DNA of 64,000 nucleotides from Alphaproteobacteria bacterium. Lineage in GTDB: Bacteria; Myxococcota_A; UBA796; CAJQPC01. The DNA is taken from positions 868,001-932,000 of the forward strand of contig JACKEV010000007.1 in the NCBI GenBank assembly GCA_020632795.1, written 5' to 3'. Below the pieces are notes generated by a model. It worked only from the letters and a program-made list of their open reading frames with translations, was not told the origin of the DNA and did not search any database. Both the position numbers and the translations under genes were made by a program. Below, in pieces: positions 16,798 to 27,000 of this stretch; position 1 is the stretch's first letter, and every line of letters begins with the position of its first letter.

Positions 16798-17900
16798 TCC
16801 ACCCGGTGGGCCTCGGTGCGGTCCGGGACCTCCCACTGGCGCATCATGGCCCGCAGGGCGGGCTCCGGGACGACGTGATCGCGGTCACGGTTCTGGTTGA
16901 ACAGCCGGGCCGCAGGGGGCTCGACGTACACCACCCGGGCGCGCCCGCCGTAGTCCTCGATGAGCTGGAGCAGGGGCTGTCGGCGGGAGCGGGAGAGGTT
17001 GGTGGCGTTCCAGGCGAAGGGGCACTCGGCGCGCAGGTGAACGCGGGCGCGCTCGATGGCCTCCTGGCGGACCCGGCCCTGGTTGTCGGTGGGCGCCACG
17101 CCCAGCTCGCGGCGCACGTCGTCGAGGGAGACCACCGGCAGCGACGGGGCGTGGTGGCGCAGCCAGTGATCCTTGCCCGCGCCGGGCAGCCCGCACATCA
17201 GGAGGACCTCGAAGCGGGTGTCGTCGAAGAGGTCGACGTCGGGGTGCTCCAGGCGGCCCTGGAGGTAGCGCAGCCGGGCGTGGGGGGAGGGGAAGGCGCG
17301 GGGGACATCCCAGCAGCCGTGCTCCCGGGCCAGCTCGCCGAAGAGGGCGATGTTGTCCAGGATGGCGTCGGCGTCGGCGCAGACGCGCCCCCGGATGTCG
17401 GCGGTGGCCAGGCGGACCAGCAGGTCGCAGCGGGTGGTCTGGCTCAGGGCCATCAGCCGCCGCTCCCCGCCGGACTGGTCGATGAGGAAGTAGGGGATGA
17501 GGTGGTGCCGCACCAGGCCGCAGGCCGCCTCGCGGGCGGCGAAGGGGACCCCCGCCTCCCACAGGATGCGCCGGGTCATCACCGCGCCGACCCGGGCGTG
17601 CCCCCGCGCGGAGATCCGTCCGTCGGGCTCGGTCCGGGTGGTGGCGGGCTTGGCGACGTCGTGGAGCAGGGCCCCCAGCCACACCAGCGCCCGGTCGGGT
17701 TCGGGCAGCGCCCGCCACGCCGGGTCGGCGGTGAGAGCCTCCAGGACCATGCGGGTGTGGATGAAGACGTCGCCCTCGGCGTGGTGGTGGGGATCCTGGG
17801 GGCAGCCCTCCATCGCGCGGATCCAGGGCAGCTCGGCGAGCGCCTCCCAGGGGACGGCCCAGCCGGACGCGGCGCAGGGCATGGCAGACATCAGGTTCAC
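16776..17900 (-). CDS. HD-domain phosphohydrolase fused to P-loop (polynucleotide-kinase-like) domain
   Basis: 374 residues from GTG 17900, supported by AAGGATG upstream; ATGs at 17891 and 17882 are possible. N-terminal HD domain: H48 ('FIHTR'), 'LLHDVAKP' (H80, D81), 'ARGHARVG' (H101) and 'VRHH', a full metal-site set. The C-terminal kinase domain (235-370) has Walker A 'GLPGAGKD' (K243), with Asp where Ser/Thr is usual, and 'VVSLDDVRRELG', 'WNATNLSRSRR' and 'VVYVEPP', as in T4 PNK/Pnkp-like kinases. HD-plus-kinase proteins resemble RNA-repair or nucleotide-processing enzymes. It is cytoplasmic. It ends within the last 22 bases of the convergent fusion gene. The substrate is unknown. Confidence 0.78.
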   Translation of the reverse strand: MNLMSAMPCAASGWAVPWEALAELPWIRAMEGCPQDPHHHAEGDVFIHTRMVLEALTADPAWRALPEPDRALVWLGALLHDVAKPATTRTEPDGRISARGHARVGAVMTRRILWEAGVPFAAREAACGLVRHHLIPYFLIDQSGGERRLMALSQTTRCDLLVRLATADIRGRVCADADAILDNIALFGELAREHGCWDVPRAFPSPHARLRYLQGRLEHPDVDLFDDTRFEVLLMCGLPGAGKDHWLRHHAPSLPVVSLDDVRRELGVAPTDNQGRVRQEAIERARVHLRAECPFAWNATNLSRSRRQPLLQLIEDYGGRARVVYVEPPAARLFNQNRDRDHVVPEPALRAMMRQWEVPDRTEAHRVDYVVADT

Positions 17901-17978
17901 GGCAGGTCATCCTTGTCGGGGGCGGCAGGTGTGTGCAAGCTGTGGATCAGTCGGGTCCGACCGACGAGGGTCACGTCG

Positions 17979-18869
17979 ATGAGCACGCTGCTGGATCGCA
18001 TCTCCCTGGTCGCCCTGCGGGCGCGGGGGTTTCGAAGCCGCTATGTCGGCACGTCGTTGGGCACCACCCATGTTCTGGACGGCACGGGCCGGGGGAGCCT
18101 GCCGCCGCTGGTGCTCCTGCACGGGGTCAGCTCCCGAGGCACCCACTACCGGCCGATGATCCGGCACCTGCTGCCCCACCATCGGCGCATCCTGCTGCCG
18201 GACATGCTGGGCCACGGGCTCAGCGACGAGCCGCGCATGGGGCTGACCTCGGCGATCATCGAGGAGGCCCTGACCGAGACCCTGGACCAGCTCCTGGACG
18301 AGCCGGTGGTGATGTTCGGCAACTCGATGGGCGGGTACATGGCGATCCGCTACGCCGCGCGGTCCCCGGAGCGGGTGCGCGGGCTGGCGGTGAACTCGCC
18401 CGCGGGCGGGGCGCTGCCGGACCCCAAGCGGGCCCTCCTGCTGAACCGCTTCGACGTCCGCAGCCACCAGGACAGCCTGGCGCTGGTGGAGCGCGCCTTC
18501 GCCCGCCCGCCGCGACCGGCGCTGCGGCACATGATCGCCTACGCGGTGCGCCGCCAGCTCGCCCAGCCTCGGATGCGGCGCCTGTTCGCCAGCATCACCG
18601 CCCGCGATGAGCTGAGCCCCGAGGAGCTGCAGCGCCTGCGGATGCCCACGCTGTTCATGTGGGGCCAGGACGAGCGGGTGCTGCTGGAGGACCAGCTCGA
18701 CTTCTTCCTGGCCCACCTGCCGGCCCACGCGCGGGTGCTGAGGCCGGCGGGCTACGGCCACTCCCCCTACCTGGAGCGGTCCCGGGATCTGGCCCAGCGG
18801 CTGGTCGACTTCGCGCGGGAGGCCCTCGAGCCGGCAGAGTTGACAGCCGACCGGTCGCGCTCCCCCTGA
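17979..18869 (+). CDS. alpha/beta hydrolase
   Basis: 296 residues from ATG 17979 (a weak GAGGG lies upstream). It is a standard alpha/beta-hydrolase fold: oxyanion 'LLHGVSSRG', strand 'ILLPDMLGHGLSDEP', nucleophile elbow 'FGNSMGGY' (S116), Asp in 'FMWGQDERV', and catalytic His in 'GYGHSPYLE'. The cap region (about 165-225) is Arg-rich and helical. No signal peptide is seen, so it is probably cytoplasmic. The substrate cannot be inferred; the motifs fit esterases, lactonases or C-C hydrolases. The gene is divergent from the HD/kinase gene, with ~78 bases between starts, and is followed by a sulfatase on the same strand. Confidence 0.87.
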   Translation: MSTLLDRISLVALRARGFRSRYVGTSLGTTHVLDGTGRGSLPPLVLLHGVSSRGTHYRPMIRHLLPHHRRILLPDMLGHGLSDEPRMGLTSAIIEEALTETLDQLLDEPVVMFGNSMGGYMAIRYAARSPERVRGLAVNSPAGGALPDPKRALLLNRFDVRSHQDSLALVERAFARPPRPALRHMIAYAVRRQLAQPRMRRLFASITARDELSPEELQRLRMPTLFMWGQDERVLLEDQLDFFLAHLPAHARVLRPAGYGHSPYLERSRDLAQRLVDFAREALEPAELTADRSRSP

Positions 18870-18907
18870 AACCGGGCTATCCTCCAGCCGTCTTGGAGGG
18901 TCTCAAC

Positions 18908-20458
18908 GTGAGGTCGCCGCTCTGGCTGTTGCCGCTGATGGCCTGCCACGCGCCCTCGGGCGGGGTGGAGTGGCTCGACGGGGATCCCGCGCGGTTCCTG
19001 CCCGCCGGCTGGTCCTCGTCCGGGGCCACCCCGCAGATCGAGGCCGACGACGACACCGCGCTCCCCGACGACACGCAGCAGCCCGACGACACCGACGAGA
19101 CCGACCCGCCTCACGACGGGCCGCCGCCGCGCGTGCTCATCCTCATCGCGGACGACTTCGGTGTCGACAGCCTGGGGGTCTACGCGGACGTCGACGACGA
19201 CGGCTCCCCGGACGACGGGCGCGTCTACGCCCCCACCCCGACCCTCGACGATCTGTGCAGGAAGGGCCTGACCTTCACCCGGGTGTGGTCCGCGCCGCTG
19301 TGCTCGCCGACCCGGGCGGGCGTGCTGACCGGCCGGCACCCCTTCCGCACCGGGGTCGGGTGGGCCGAGCCTCCCTACAACGGGCTGGGCTCCGACGAGC
19401 AGACCCTGCCCCGGGCCCTGGACGCGGCGGACATCGGCGCGGCAACGGCCAACATCGGAAAGTGGCATCTGGGCAGCACCGAGGAGTTCGGGGGCCCCGA
19501 CGCGCCGAACCTCATGGGCTGGGACCACTACGCGGGCTTCCTGGACGGGCGCCTGCCCAGCTACATCAACTGGTCGCGGACCGAGGACGGGATCACCGCC
19601 AACGAGACCGGCTACGCCACCACCGTGACGATCGACGACGCCATCGACTGGCTGGACGACCGCGCGCCCGACGAGCCCTGGGTGCTCTGGGTGGGGTTCG
19701 CCGCGCCCCACAGCCCCTTCCACCTGCCGCCGGCCCACCTCCACAGCTACAGCCACCTCGACGGCACCCCGGGCGACATCATCGCCAACGTGCCCGCCTA
19801 CTACCAGGCGATGGTCGAGGCGATGGACAGCGAGATCGGCCGCCTGCTGACCTGGCTGGAGGACAACGATCAGGGCGACGTGACGGTCATCTTCATCGGG
19901 GACAACGGCACCCCCCCCGAGGCGGTGCAGGCGCCCTTCTCCCGCTATCAGGCCAAGTCGACCCTCTACGAGGGCGGCGTGCATGTGCCCATGTGCGTGT
20001 GGAGCCCCTCGGTGGTGCAGCCGGGGCGGCGCATCCACGCCCCCGTCCAGACCCTCGACATCTTCGCCACCACCCTCGACCTGATGGGGGTGCCGCCCGA
20101 GGTCGCGCTGCCCGAGGGCATCGCCATCGACTCGGTCAGCTTCAAGTCCTACCTCAGCGAGCCCGACACCGCGCCCCTGCGCACCTGGCTCTACACGGAG
20201 TCCTTCAACGGGCCCATGCCCGAGAACGAGGGTCAGACGGCCTGGGACGGCCGCTACCAGCTGATCCGGTTCACGAACAGCGGCCGCGAGGAGCTGTACG
20301 ACCTCTACGAGGACCCGCTGGAGACCAACGAGCTGCTGTCGGCGGGCGAGCTGGGCGAGGAAGCGACGCTCGCCTACGACGGGCTGGTCGCGCTCATCGA
20401 GGGCCTGTTGGCGACGGGGGAGGAAGAGGAGGAGGAGGAGGCCGAGGCGGCGCCGTGA
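18908..20458 (+). CDS. sulfatase, lipoprotein-anchored (Cys-type)
   Basis: 516 residues from GTG 18908, placed by GGAGGG at 18895-18900. The start gives a very short lipoprotein signal, MRSPLWLLPLMAC. An Asp/Thr-rich linker ('DDDTALPDDTQQPDDTDE') precedes the catalytic domain: metal site 'LILIADDFGVDSLG', formylglycine motif 'CSPTRAGVLTGR' (C132), 'GKWHLG', 'AAPHSPFH' and 'FIGDNG'. It should hydrolyse sulfate esters outside the inner membrane and needs a formylglycine-generating enzyme that is not encoded here. The tail ends in a Glu-rich run whose 65 bases are shared, on the other strand, with the Pro-rich tail of the SRPBCC gene. Confidence 0.92.
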   Translation: MRSPLWLLPLMACHAPSGGVEWLDGDPARFLPAGWSSSGATPQIEADDDTALPDDTQQPDDTDETDPPHDGPPPRVLILIADDFGVDSLGVYADVDDDGSPDDGRVYAPTPTLDDLCRKGLTFTRVWSAPLCSPTRAGVLTGRHPFRTGVGWAEPPYNGLGSDEQTLPRALDAADIGAATANIGKWHLGSTEEFGGPDAPNLMGWDHYAGFLDGRLPSYINWSRTEDGITANETGYATTVTIDDAIDWLDDRAPDEPWVLWVGFAAPHSPFHLPPAHLHSYSHLDGTPGDIIANVPAYYQAMVEAMDSEIGRLLTWLEDNDQGDVTVIFIGDNGTPPEAVQAPFSRYQAKSTLYEGGVHVPMCVWSPSVVQPGRRIHAPVQTLDIFATTLDLMGVPPEVALPEGIAIDSVSFKSYLSEPDTAPLRTWLYTESFNGPMPENEGQTAWDGRYQLIRFTNSGREELYDLYEDPLETNELLSAGELGEEATLAYDGLVALIEGLLATGEEEEEEEAEAAP

Positions 20459-20951
20459 GCGCGAGCGCCGCCTGCTCGGCCGCCAGCCCGTCCCGCATCG
20501 CGTCGCCGTAGCGGCGCATGGCTGTCTCGGCCAGGGGGCCGGAGACCAGCAGCTCCTGGGTGACCCGGGTGTGGGCTTCGTCGAGGGGCGTCAGCGTGCG
20601 GCAGCGCTGCCCGTAGACCAGGGCCGCGCTCCACCCGGCGTCTCGCCAGCAGAAGCGGGTGGGGGGCTCCAAGGTCTGTACGACATGGCGGGAGTCGAGG
20701 CGGTCCTCCCCCAGGACCACGACCACCCGCACGACCGCGCCGGGCGCCACGTCGCCGGCTCCATCGATGATCCAGGGGTTCCACGCCGCGTAGCCCTCCA
20801 GGTCGGTGAGGGTCTGCCACACCACGTCGATGGGGGCGGGCACCACGGTCGTGTCCGTGATGGTCAGCGTTCGGGGGGCGTCCGGCGAGCGCGGGGCGTG
20901 GCGGCAGCCGGCGAACATCAGGGACAAGGTGAGGAGGGCAGGGGTGCGCAC
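20394..20951 (-). CDS. SRPBCC (START-like) lipoprotein
   Basis: 185 residues from GTG 20951, chosen because it gives a lipoprotein signal (MRTPALLTLSLMFAGC) and has GAGGG six bases upstream; the longer open frame has no such features. The domain is a SRPBCC/polyketide-cyclase-like helix-grip fold: 'VPAPIDVVWQTLTDLEGYAAWNPWI' is the classic start, and 'RVTQELLVSGPL' and the C-terminal helix complete it. These domains bind hydrophobic ligands in a cavity; an exported lipoprotein version might carry a lipid or other small molecule. The C-terminus is a Pro-rich tail (PPRPPPPPLPPP) encoded opposite the Glu-rich tail of the sulfatase gene. Confidence 0.78.
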   Translation of the reverse strand: MRTPALLTLSLMFAGCRHAPRSPDAPRTLTITDTTVVPAPIDVVWQTLTDLEGYAAWNPWIIDGAGDVAPGAVVRVVVVLGEDRLDSRHVVQTLEPPTRFCWRDAGWSAALVYGQRCRTLTPLDEAHTRVTQELLVSGPLAETAMRRYGDAMRDGLAAEQAALALTAPPRPPPPPLPPPSPTGPR

Positions 20952-21090
20952 GGCGCCCTCGTATCCCGGAGGGGTGTGGTTTGCAGGCCATTCTCGGGTA
21001 AGACGCGGTGTCAGGATTTGGACGACGGCGCGGCTACGGTGGAGGCAGGCGGGTCCGCCAGGCCCGCAGGATCTCAAGGGAGCCACACCG

Positions 21091-24000
21091 ATGCGCGCCC
21101 GCACCTCCGTCGTCGTCAAGCGGCCCCTCTCGACCACGCGCCCGTCGCCCCAGGTCCACGCCAGGCCCACCCCCACGGAGGCCCGTGACCCGAGCGACGT
21201 AGACGTCGAGGACGCCGATCAGGACGAGCTTGCGGAAGAGTCGGAGCTGGAGGAGGAGGGTCGTCGCCCGGACGTGCTCGCGGCGCTGGGGCTGGTGCCG
21301 CCGCCGGAGGACCCGCCGCAGGAGATCCCTTTGCCGCACCGGGGGCGGCTGGAGCGGGGCTTCGGTGTGCCGCTGGGAGCGCTGCGGGTGCTGACCGGGC
21401 CGACGATCCGGCTGGCGCTGGACGGGTTGGGGGCGCGGGCGGCGTCTGTGGGGGATACGATCCTGCTGCGGGATCGGGGCGCGTCGCTGCCGACGGTGGC
21501 CCACGAGGTGGCCCACGCCCTCCAGCCGACCACATCCGACACGAACGCGGGCGTGGAGGCGGCGGACACCCCAGCGGAGCAGGAGGCCCACCGCGCCTCG
21601 GCGGCGCTGGTCGCGGGGGCGCATGTTCCCCGCCCGGTGTCCCCGCGCGCCCCGGGCTCGCTGGCGCTCCTTCGCCTGGGCGATCTGGAGGGCTTCATCG
21701 GGTCCCAGCTCCAGTTCCCGGACCCCGAGGCCCTGCGGGACGCCGCGCGGGGGGCCATCGAGGCGGCCACGGTCGGCGGCAAGGAAGAAGAGTCCGAAGA
21801 GGAGGAGGAAGAGGAGCCCGAGGAGGAGAAGAAGACCCTCAAGGAGCAGCTCCAGGCGGCGCTGGCGGCGCAGAAGAGCCTGATCGTCGGGGACCCCACA
21901 CAGAAGATGGAGGAGGCGGTCGAGGAGCCGGCCCCCGAGCCGGAGAAGGCGCCCGAGGAGCGCCGGACCTTCAAGCAGCAGCTCCGCGACGCCCTGGCCC
22001 CGACCCTGGGCCCGCGCGCCCTGCCCGAGACCACCGAGGAGACCCCCACCGAGGAGGCCGCGCCGCCCGAGGGCGAGGTCGACGAGGCCCGGGTGGAGCA
22101 GGCCGAGGCCGAGGCGGTCGAGGACGTGGAGGCCCCCACCGCCGAGGAGGTCGCCGAGGAGGCCGCCGCCCCCGCCGAAGACACACAGACGCTCCCCGCC
22201 GCTGCGGCTGACGCGGAGCCCGAGCGCCAGCCCCGGACCCTCGCCGAGGGCCTGCGGGCGATGGTGGCGATGCCGCCGTCTGTGGCGGTAGAGGCCCTGG
22301 CCCCGGCCGCCGCGCGGCTCGGAGACCTCGCACAGTCGGAGCACGAGGCCCTCGTCGAGGCCACCCCGGACCTGCCCGTGGTCATGGAGGGCCGCGCCGA
22401 GCCTGTCGAGGTGGACACCGACGCCCTGGTCGCCGCCGCCGAGCCGGTGGATCTGCCCCAATCTGACACAGAACAGACGCCTGAGGTCGCCGCCGCCGAG
22501 GCGCCTGCGCCCTTCGTCATCGACCCCGGGGTCACCGCAGAGCTGGCTGCCTCCGACGCGGACGCGCCCCCCGGTGAGACCGCCACCCTGGCCGCGGAGG
22601 CGGCTGCGGCCCTGCCCACCGACGACCCGGGGCTGGTGACCTCGCCGGGCCCGGCCCCCTCGGCCGCGCTGGCCGCGTCGGAGGGCCAGGGTCAGCTCAC
22701 CACGAACGCCGGCTTGTTCACGCTGTCCGCCGAGGAGGGCTTCACGACCGCCGAGGCCTCCATCCAGTACGGTCCAGGAGAGGAGGTCATCCAGCCCCAG
22801 GCCCTGGAGGAGCAGCTGGAGGTCCCCGAGGTCGAGGCCCCCGAGGTCGAGGCCCCTGAGGTGGATGTCGCCGACCTGGGCGACCACTGCGTGGAGGGGG
22901 AGCAGATCGAGGCGCTGGACGCGGAGGCCCAGCCCGTCTTCGAGGAGCACGCCGCGCCGCAGCTCTCTGCCATCGAGGGGGCGGACGTCGAGCGTCAGGA
23001 GGGCTGGGCTGCCGCCGAGCAGACCGCCCTGGACGACGCGGCGGTGGCGCAGGAGGACGCCGAGGTCGCGCAGACCGCGGTGGTGGAGGCCCAGCGGGAG
23101 CGCATCGCCACGGCCCGGGCCGACACCCTGGAGCGGCAGCAGGAGGCGGTGGCCGAGACCGAGCAGGGCCTCCAGACACAGAAGGAGGCCGAGAACAAGA
23201 CGGTCCAGGGTGAGGTCACCGCAGCCCAGACGCTCATCGACAACAAGTACAGTCAGACCAAGCAGGAGGCGGAGCGGCAGGCGGATCAGGCCCGCACAGA
23301 CGCCGAGGCCAAGCAGAAGGAGGCCGAGGAGCCGGGCTGGCTGGCCCAGGCCCGGGACAAGATCGTCTCGGCGATCGGGGCGCTGCGCACGGCCATCGGG
23401 GACATCTTCGACCGGGCCCGGCAGGCCCTGCACGACCTGATCGACAAGGCCAGGACCTTCGCCCAGGGTCAGATCGACCGTGTGGCGTCCGCTGCCAAGG
23501 ACGCGGTCGGGCGGTTCGGGACCTTCGCCAAGGGCGCGGTGGACACGCTGCTGGGCTCGACCCTGCCAGGGCTGGCCGAGGACCTGGGGAACCTCATCGA
23601 CGACGGGGTGGCCCTGGCCAGCGACGGCATCGACGCGGTCGCGGAGGGCTACAAGGGCGCGGTGGCGTTCGTGGCGGATGGGCTGCACACGGCCACCGAC
23701 GTGGTCACGACGGCCTACGAGACCCTGGTGGACACCCAGCTCGCGGTGTGGGAGGCCACGATCGCGGGGGACTGGGAGACCCTGCTGGACATGGGGCTGG
23801 ACGCGGTCAGCCTGCTGGGCGAGCCCTTGATGGACCTGCTGCGCACGATCTCGCCGGAGCTGGCCGACTTCATCGACCAGGGGCCGGTCCAGCTGCTGAT
23901 GGCGGAGGTCGCCCAGCGCCTGGACGCCTGGCTCTGCGACCTGGTCGGGGACATGGAGCTGGCCGAGACGGTCACGGCGTTCGTGGACAGCACCTCGGGG

Positions 24001-27000
24001 GCGCTCAAGGGGCTGTACGAGGGCTTCTTCGCCGAGAACGCCGACGCCTGCGAAGACTTCACCGCGTTCACCACCAAGCTGACCGACTTCACCGCGGTGC
24101 TGTTCGACAACCCGGTGGTGAACACCCTCAAGGCCCTCATGGAGGGGGCCAACGACATCCTCGCGACCGTGCTGGGTCTGCTGCTGGAGGTCAACCTCGC
24201 CCTGCTCCAGCCGGTGTGGGACGCCCTGGGCTTCCTGGCGGACGGCGTGGGGTTGATGTTCGGGGCGGTGAAGGACGCCTCCGCGCAGCTCTGGACCTGG
24301 GTGAGCGGGCTGCTCGGCCTGGACTCCTGCGAGGAGGACACCGGCGAGGGCTCGGGTCTGTGGGGCATGCTCAGCGACGCGGCCAGCACCGTGTGGACCG
24401 TCATCAAGGAGGACATCGGCCCCGCCTTCATCGACGGGATCAGCACCGCCGCGAAGCTGTGGTGGGACTTCTCCATCTTCAAGCTGCTGTTCGACCTGGT
24501 CGACGCGGCGGGCTCAGCCATCACCGCGCTCAAGGAGTGGTTCAACTCCTCGGAGACCATCCAGAGCGCGCCGGAGAAGTTGGGCGAGGTGGTCCTGCCG
24601 GTCCTGGAGAGCGCGCTGCTGTTCATGGGCGACACCTTCGCCTCGGTCGTCGACAGCCTCGCGGGCATGGCCAGCGGGCTCGCCGACGCCGTGGTGGGCG
24701 CGCTCGCCGCGTTTACCGGCGGGGACCTCGCCCACTGTGCGCAGCACTTCCTGGACGATGTTCAGCTCCTCACCCAGTCCCTCGCCGACTGGGTGGTGGA
24801 CCTGCTCGTCCCCACCAAGGACAACGTCCGCGACGTCATCATCGAGGGCGCACGCAGCACGATCCGCACCATCATCCAGGTCATCTCCATGCTGGGCCTG
24901 GTGATGGTCTCCGGCGGGGCCGCGCTGGGGCCCATGCTGGCCTCGGTCGCCTGGAAGCTGCTGCCCGACTGCTACAAGCCCGCCATCATCGACGTCGTCG
25001 TCACCGTGCTGCTCCAGTGGCTCAACGCCCAGCCCGACCTCCCCCTGTTCGGCCCGCTGTGGTCGCTCCTCAAGCCCGGGGTGGTGGGCTTCCTGGAGGC
25101 CGTGCTCAACTGGCAGCCCGAGGAGAAGATCGCCGTCTCCAACCGGCTGGCGTCGATCCTCACCAGTGACGCGCCGCAGTTCATGGGCGGGTTCGTGGTC
25201 GGCTTCCTCCAGGGGCTGTGGGAGAGCCTGGCCGACCCCTTCATGATGATCTGGATGGTGGCCGACGGCCTCCGAAGCCTCATCGAGTGGGTGGGCGGGC
25301 TCTCCGGGGGGGCCGAGGGGGACACCCAGGCCGAGGCACCGCCCGCCGAGGCCGCCCCGCCCGCCGCTGGAGAGGTCCGCACCCTGCACAAGCGCCCCGG
25401 TTCGGGGGCCCCGAAGCCCAACCTGGACGCCGCCGCGCGGGCGGCTGCGGCCATCGACCCCCAGAACCCCACCCAGAGCGCTGCCGCCGCCGCTGCGGTC
25501 TACGCGGACGCGGTCGAGCAGGTCCCGCCCGAGCTGTCGCCGCCGAACTCCATACAGACTCCTGAGGACGCCGCCGCCGCTGTCGCCGCCGGGCCCGTCG
25601 ACGACGCCGCGCTCGTCGGTCGCCTCGGCGAGATGGGGGGAGAGCTGCGACCCGACGCCGAGGAGGTGGCCGGTGGCTTCATCCCGGCGATGGAGGAGCA
25701 CTTCTCCTCGGGTGAGGGCAGCGGCTTCGGCAGCCTCACCGAGAAGCTGGGGGAGCTGTGGGGCTCCGCCCAGAACGCCATCCAGGGCGCGGCCGGCGAG
25801 CTGGCCAACAGCCTCCGCGACGCCCTGCTCGGCCGGCCCCGGCCCACCGACGAGGAGGCCGTCGCTGCCGAGGGCGGGGAGGCCGCCGCCGAGAGCATGG
25901 GTCTGTACGACATCGGCAAGACCGTCGGCTGGCTCGCCGGCATGATCGCCTTCGAGGTCATCCTCGCCGCCCTCACCGCCGGCTCCGGCACCGCCGCCAA
26001 GGGCGCGATGAAGGTGCTCCGCAAGTTCGCCGAGCTGATCAAGGACCTCAACGAGATGTTCGACGTCGTGTTCGACCTGCTCGGCAAGGTCGGCAAGGGC
26101 CTCCTCAAGCTCCTGGAGCCCATCGGCAAGTTCCTCGGCCGCGCCAAGGGCAAGGCCGGCGACCTCATCGCCGCCATCCGACGCATCGGCGACCGGCTCA
26201 TCGCCTACGCCGACGAGCTGCTCGCGCGCTTCGGGGTCAAGCGGAACGGGACGCCACCGGGCGCCGGCAAGGCGGACGACGTCGCGCGCCGGGAGGCCGA
26301 TGATGTCGCGGCCCGGGAGGCCCGGGAGGAGGTCGGGGAGCAGGGGGCGAAGGGGGCGCGGAAGGCGGATGACGTCGCGGACGCGACGGAGAAGAAGCGG
26401 GTCGCGGCTGAGACGATGGTAGCCAGTGAGCTGCTGGAGGAGCGGGGTCTCTCCGTGCCCATGAATGCGGCGGCACTGCGCGCCATCTTCATGCCCCAGC
26501 ATGCCTGGATCAAGGATTTCACCTGGGAGAAGGTCGGTAGAAAGTACCCCATCTGGATGATCGCGAGCAAGGAACTCTCCAACAACGACGGTGCCGACAA
26601 TCGTATCGCAAAACCTGAACCAGAAGGGTCGACAGGAATTCCAGGGGTGGATGAATATGAACCTCCTGGACCGGACCTGTCCAATTCCAAATATCCCAAC
26701 CGTACGCCAGATGAGGACTACTACACACCTATCCGAGAGATCACGGATGGTTCAGACATCAGAGAGATATCCAGGGCCACAGGCGTCCCAGAGGAAGACC
26801 TGAGGATTGTACGCGAACACTTCTTCTTTGAGGAACACCTCATATGGGATAGGGAAACGAAGGAATGGTTCGTGAGTAGATTTGAGGCATATAACACAGC
26901 GGAGGCAGATATCTGGAAGAAGCTGGCAGAGGGTGGCACCTTGACGGATGAGGAAAAAGTCCTCTTTGACCGTTTTGTCAAGCATGAGTACAATGAAGCC

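Noticed and set aside
21780..21840. GAG/GAA-rich tract resembling a simple-sequence repeat
   Set aside because: It encodes an acidic stretch in frame within the giant protein and keeps the frame; it is a coding repeat.
21034..23688. Long minus-strand open frame opposite the giant DUF4157-type gene
   Set aside because: Leu/Gly/Arg-rich low-complexity translation without motifs; the plus strand has a good RBS and recognisable domains.
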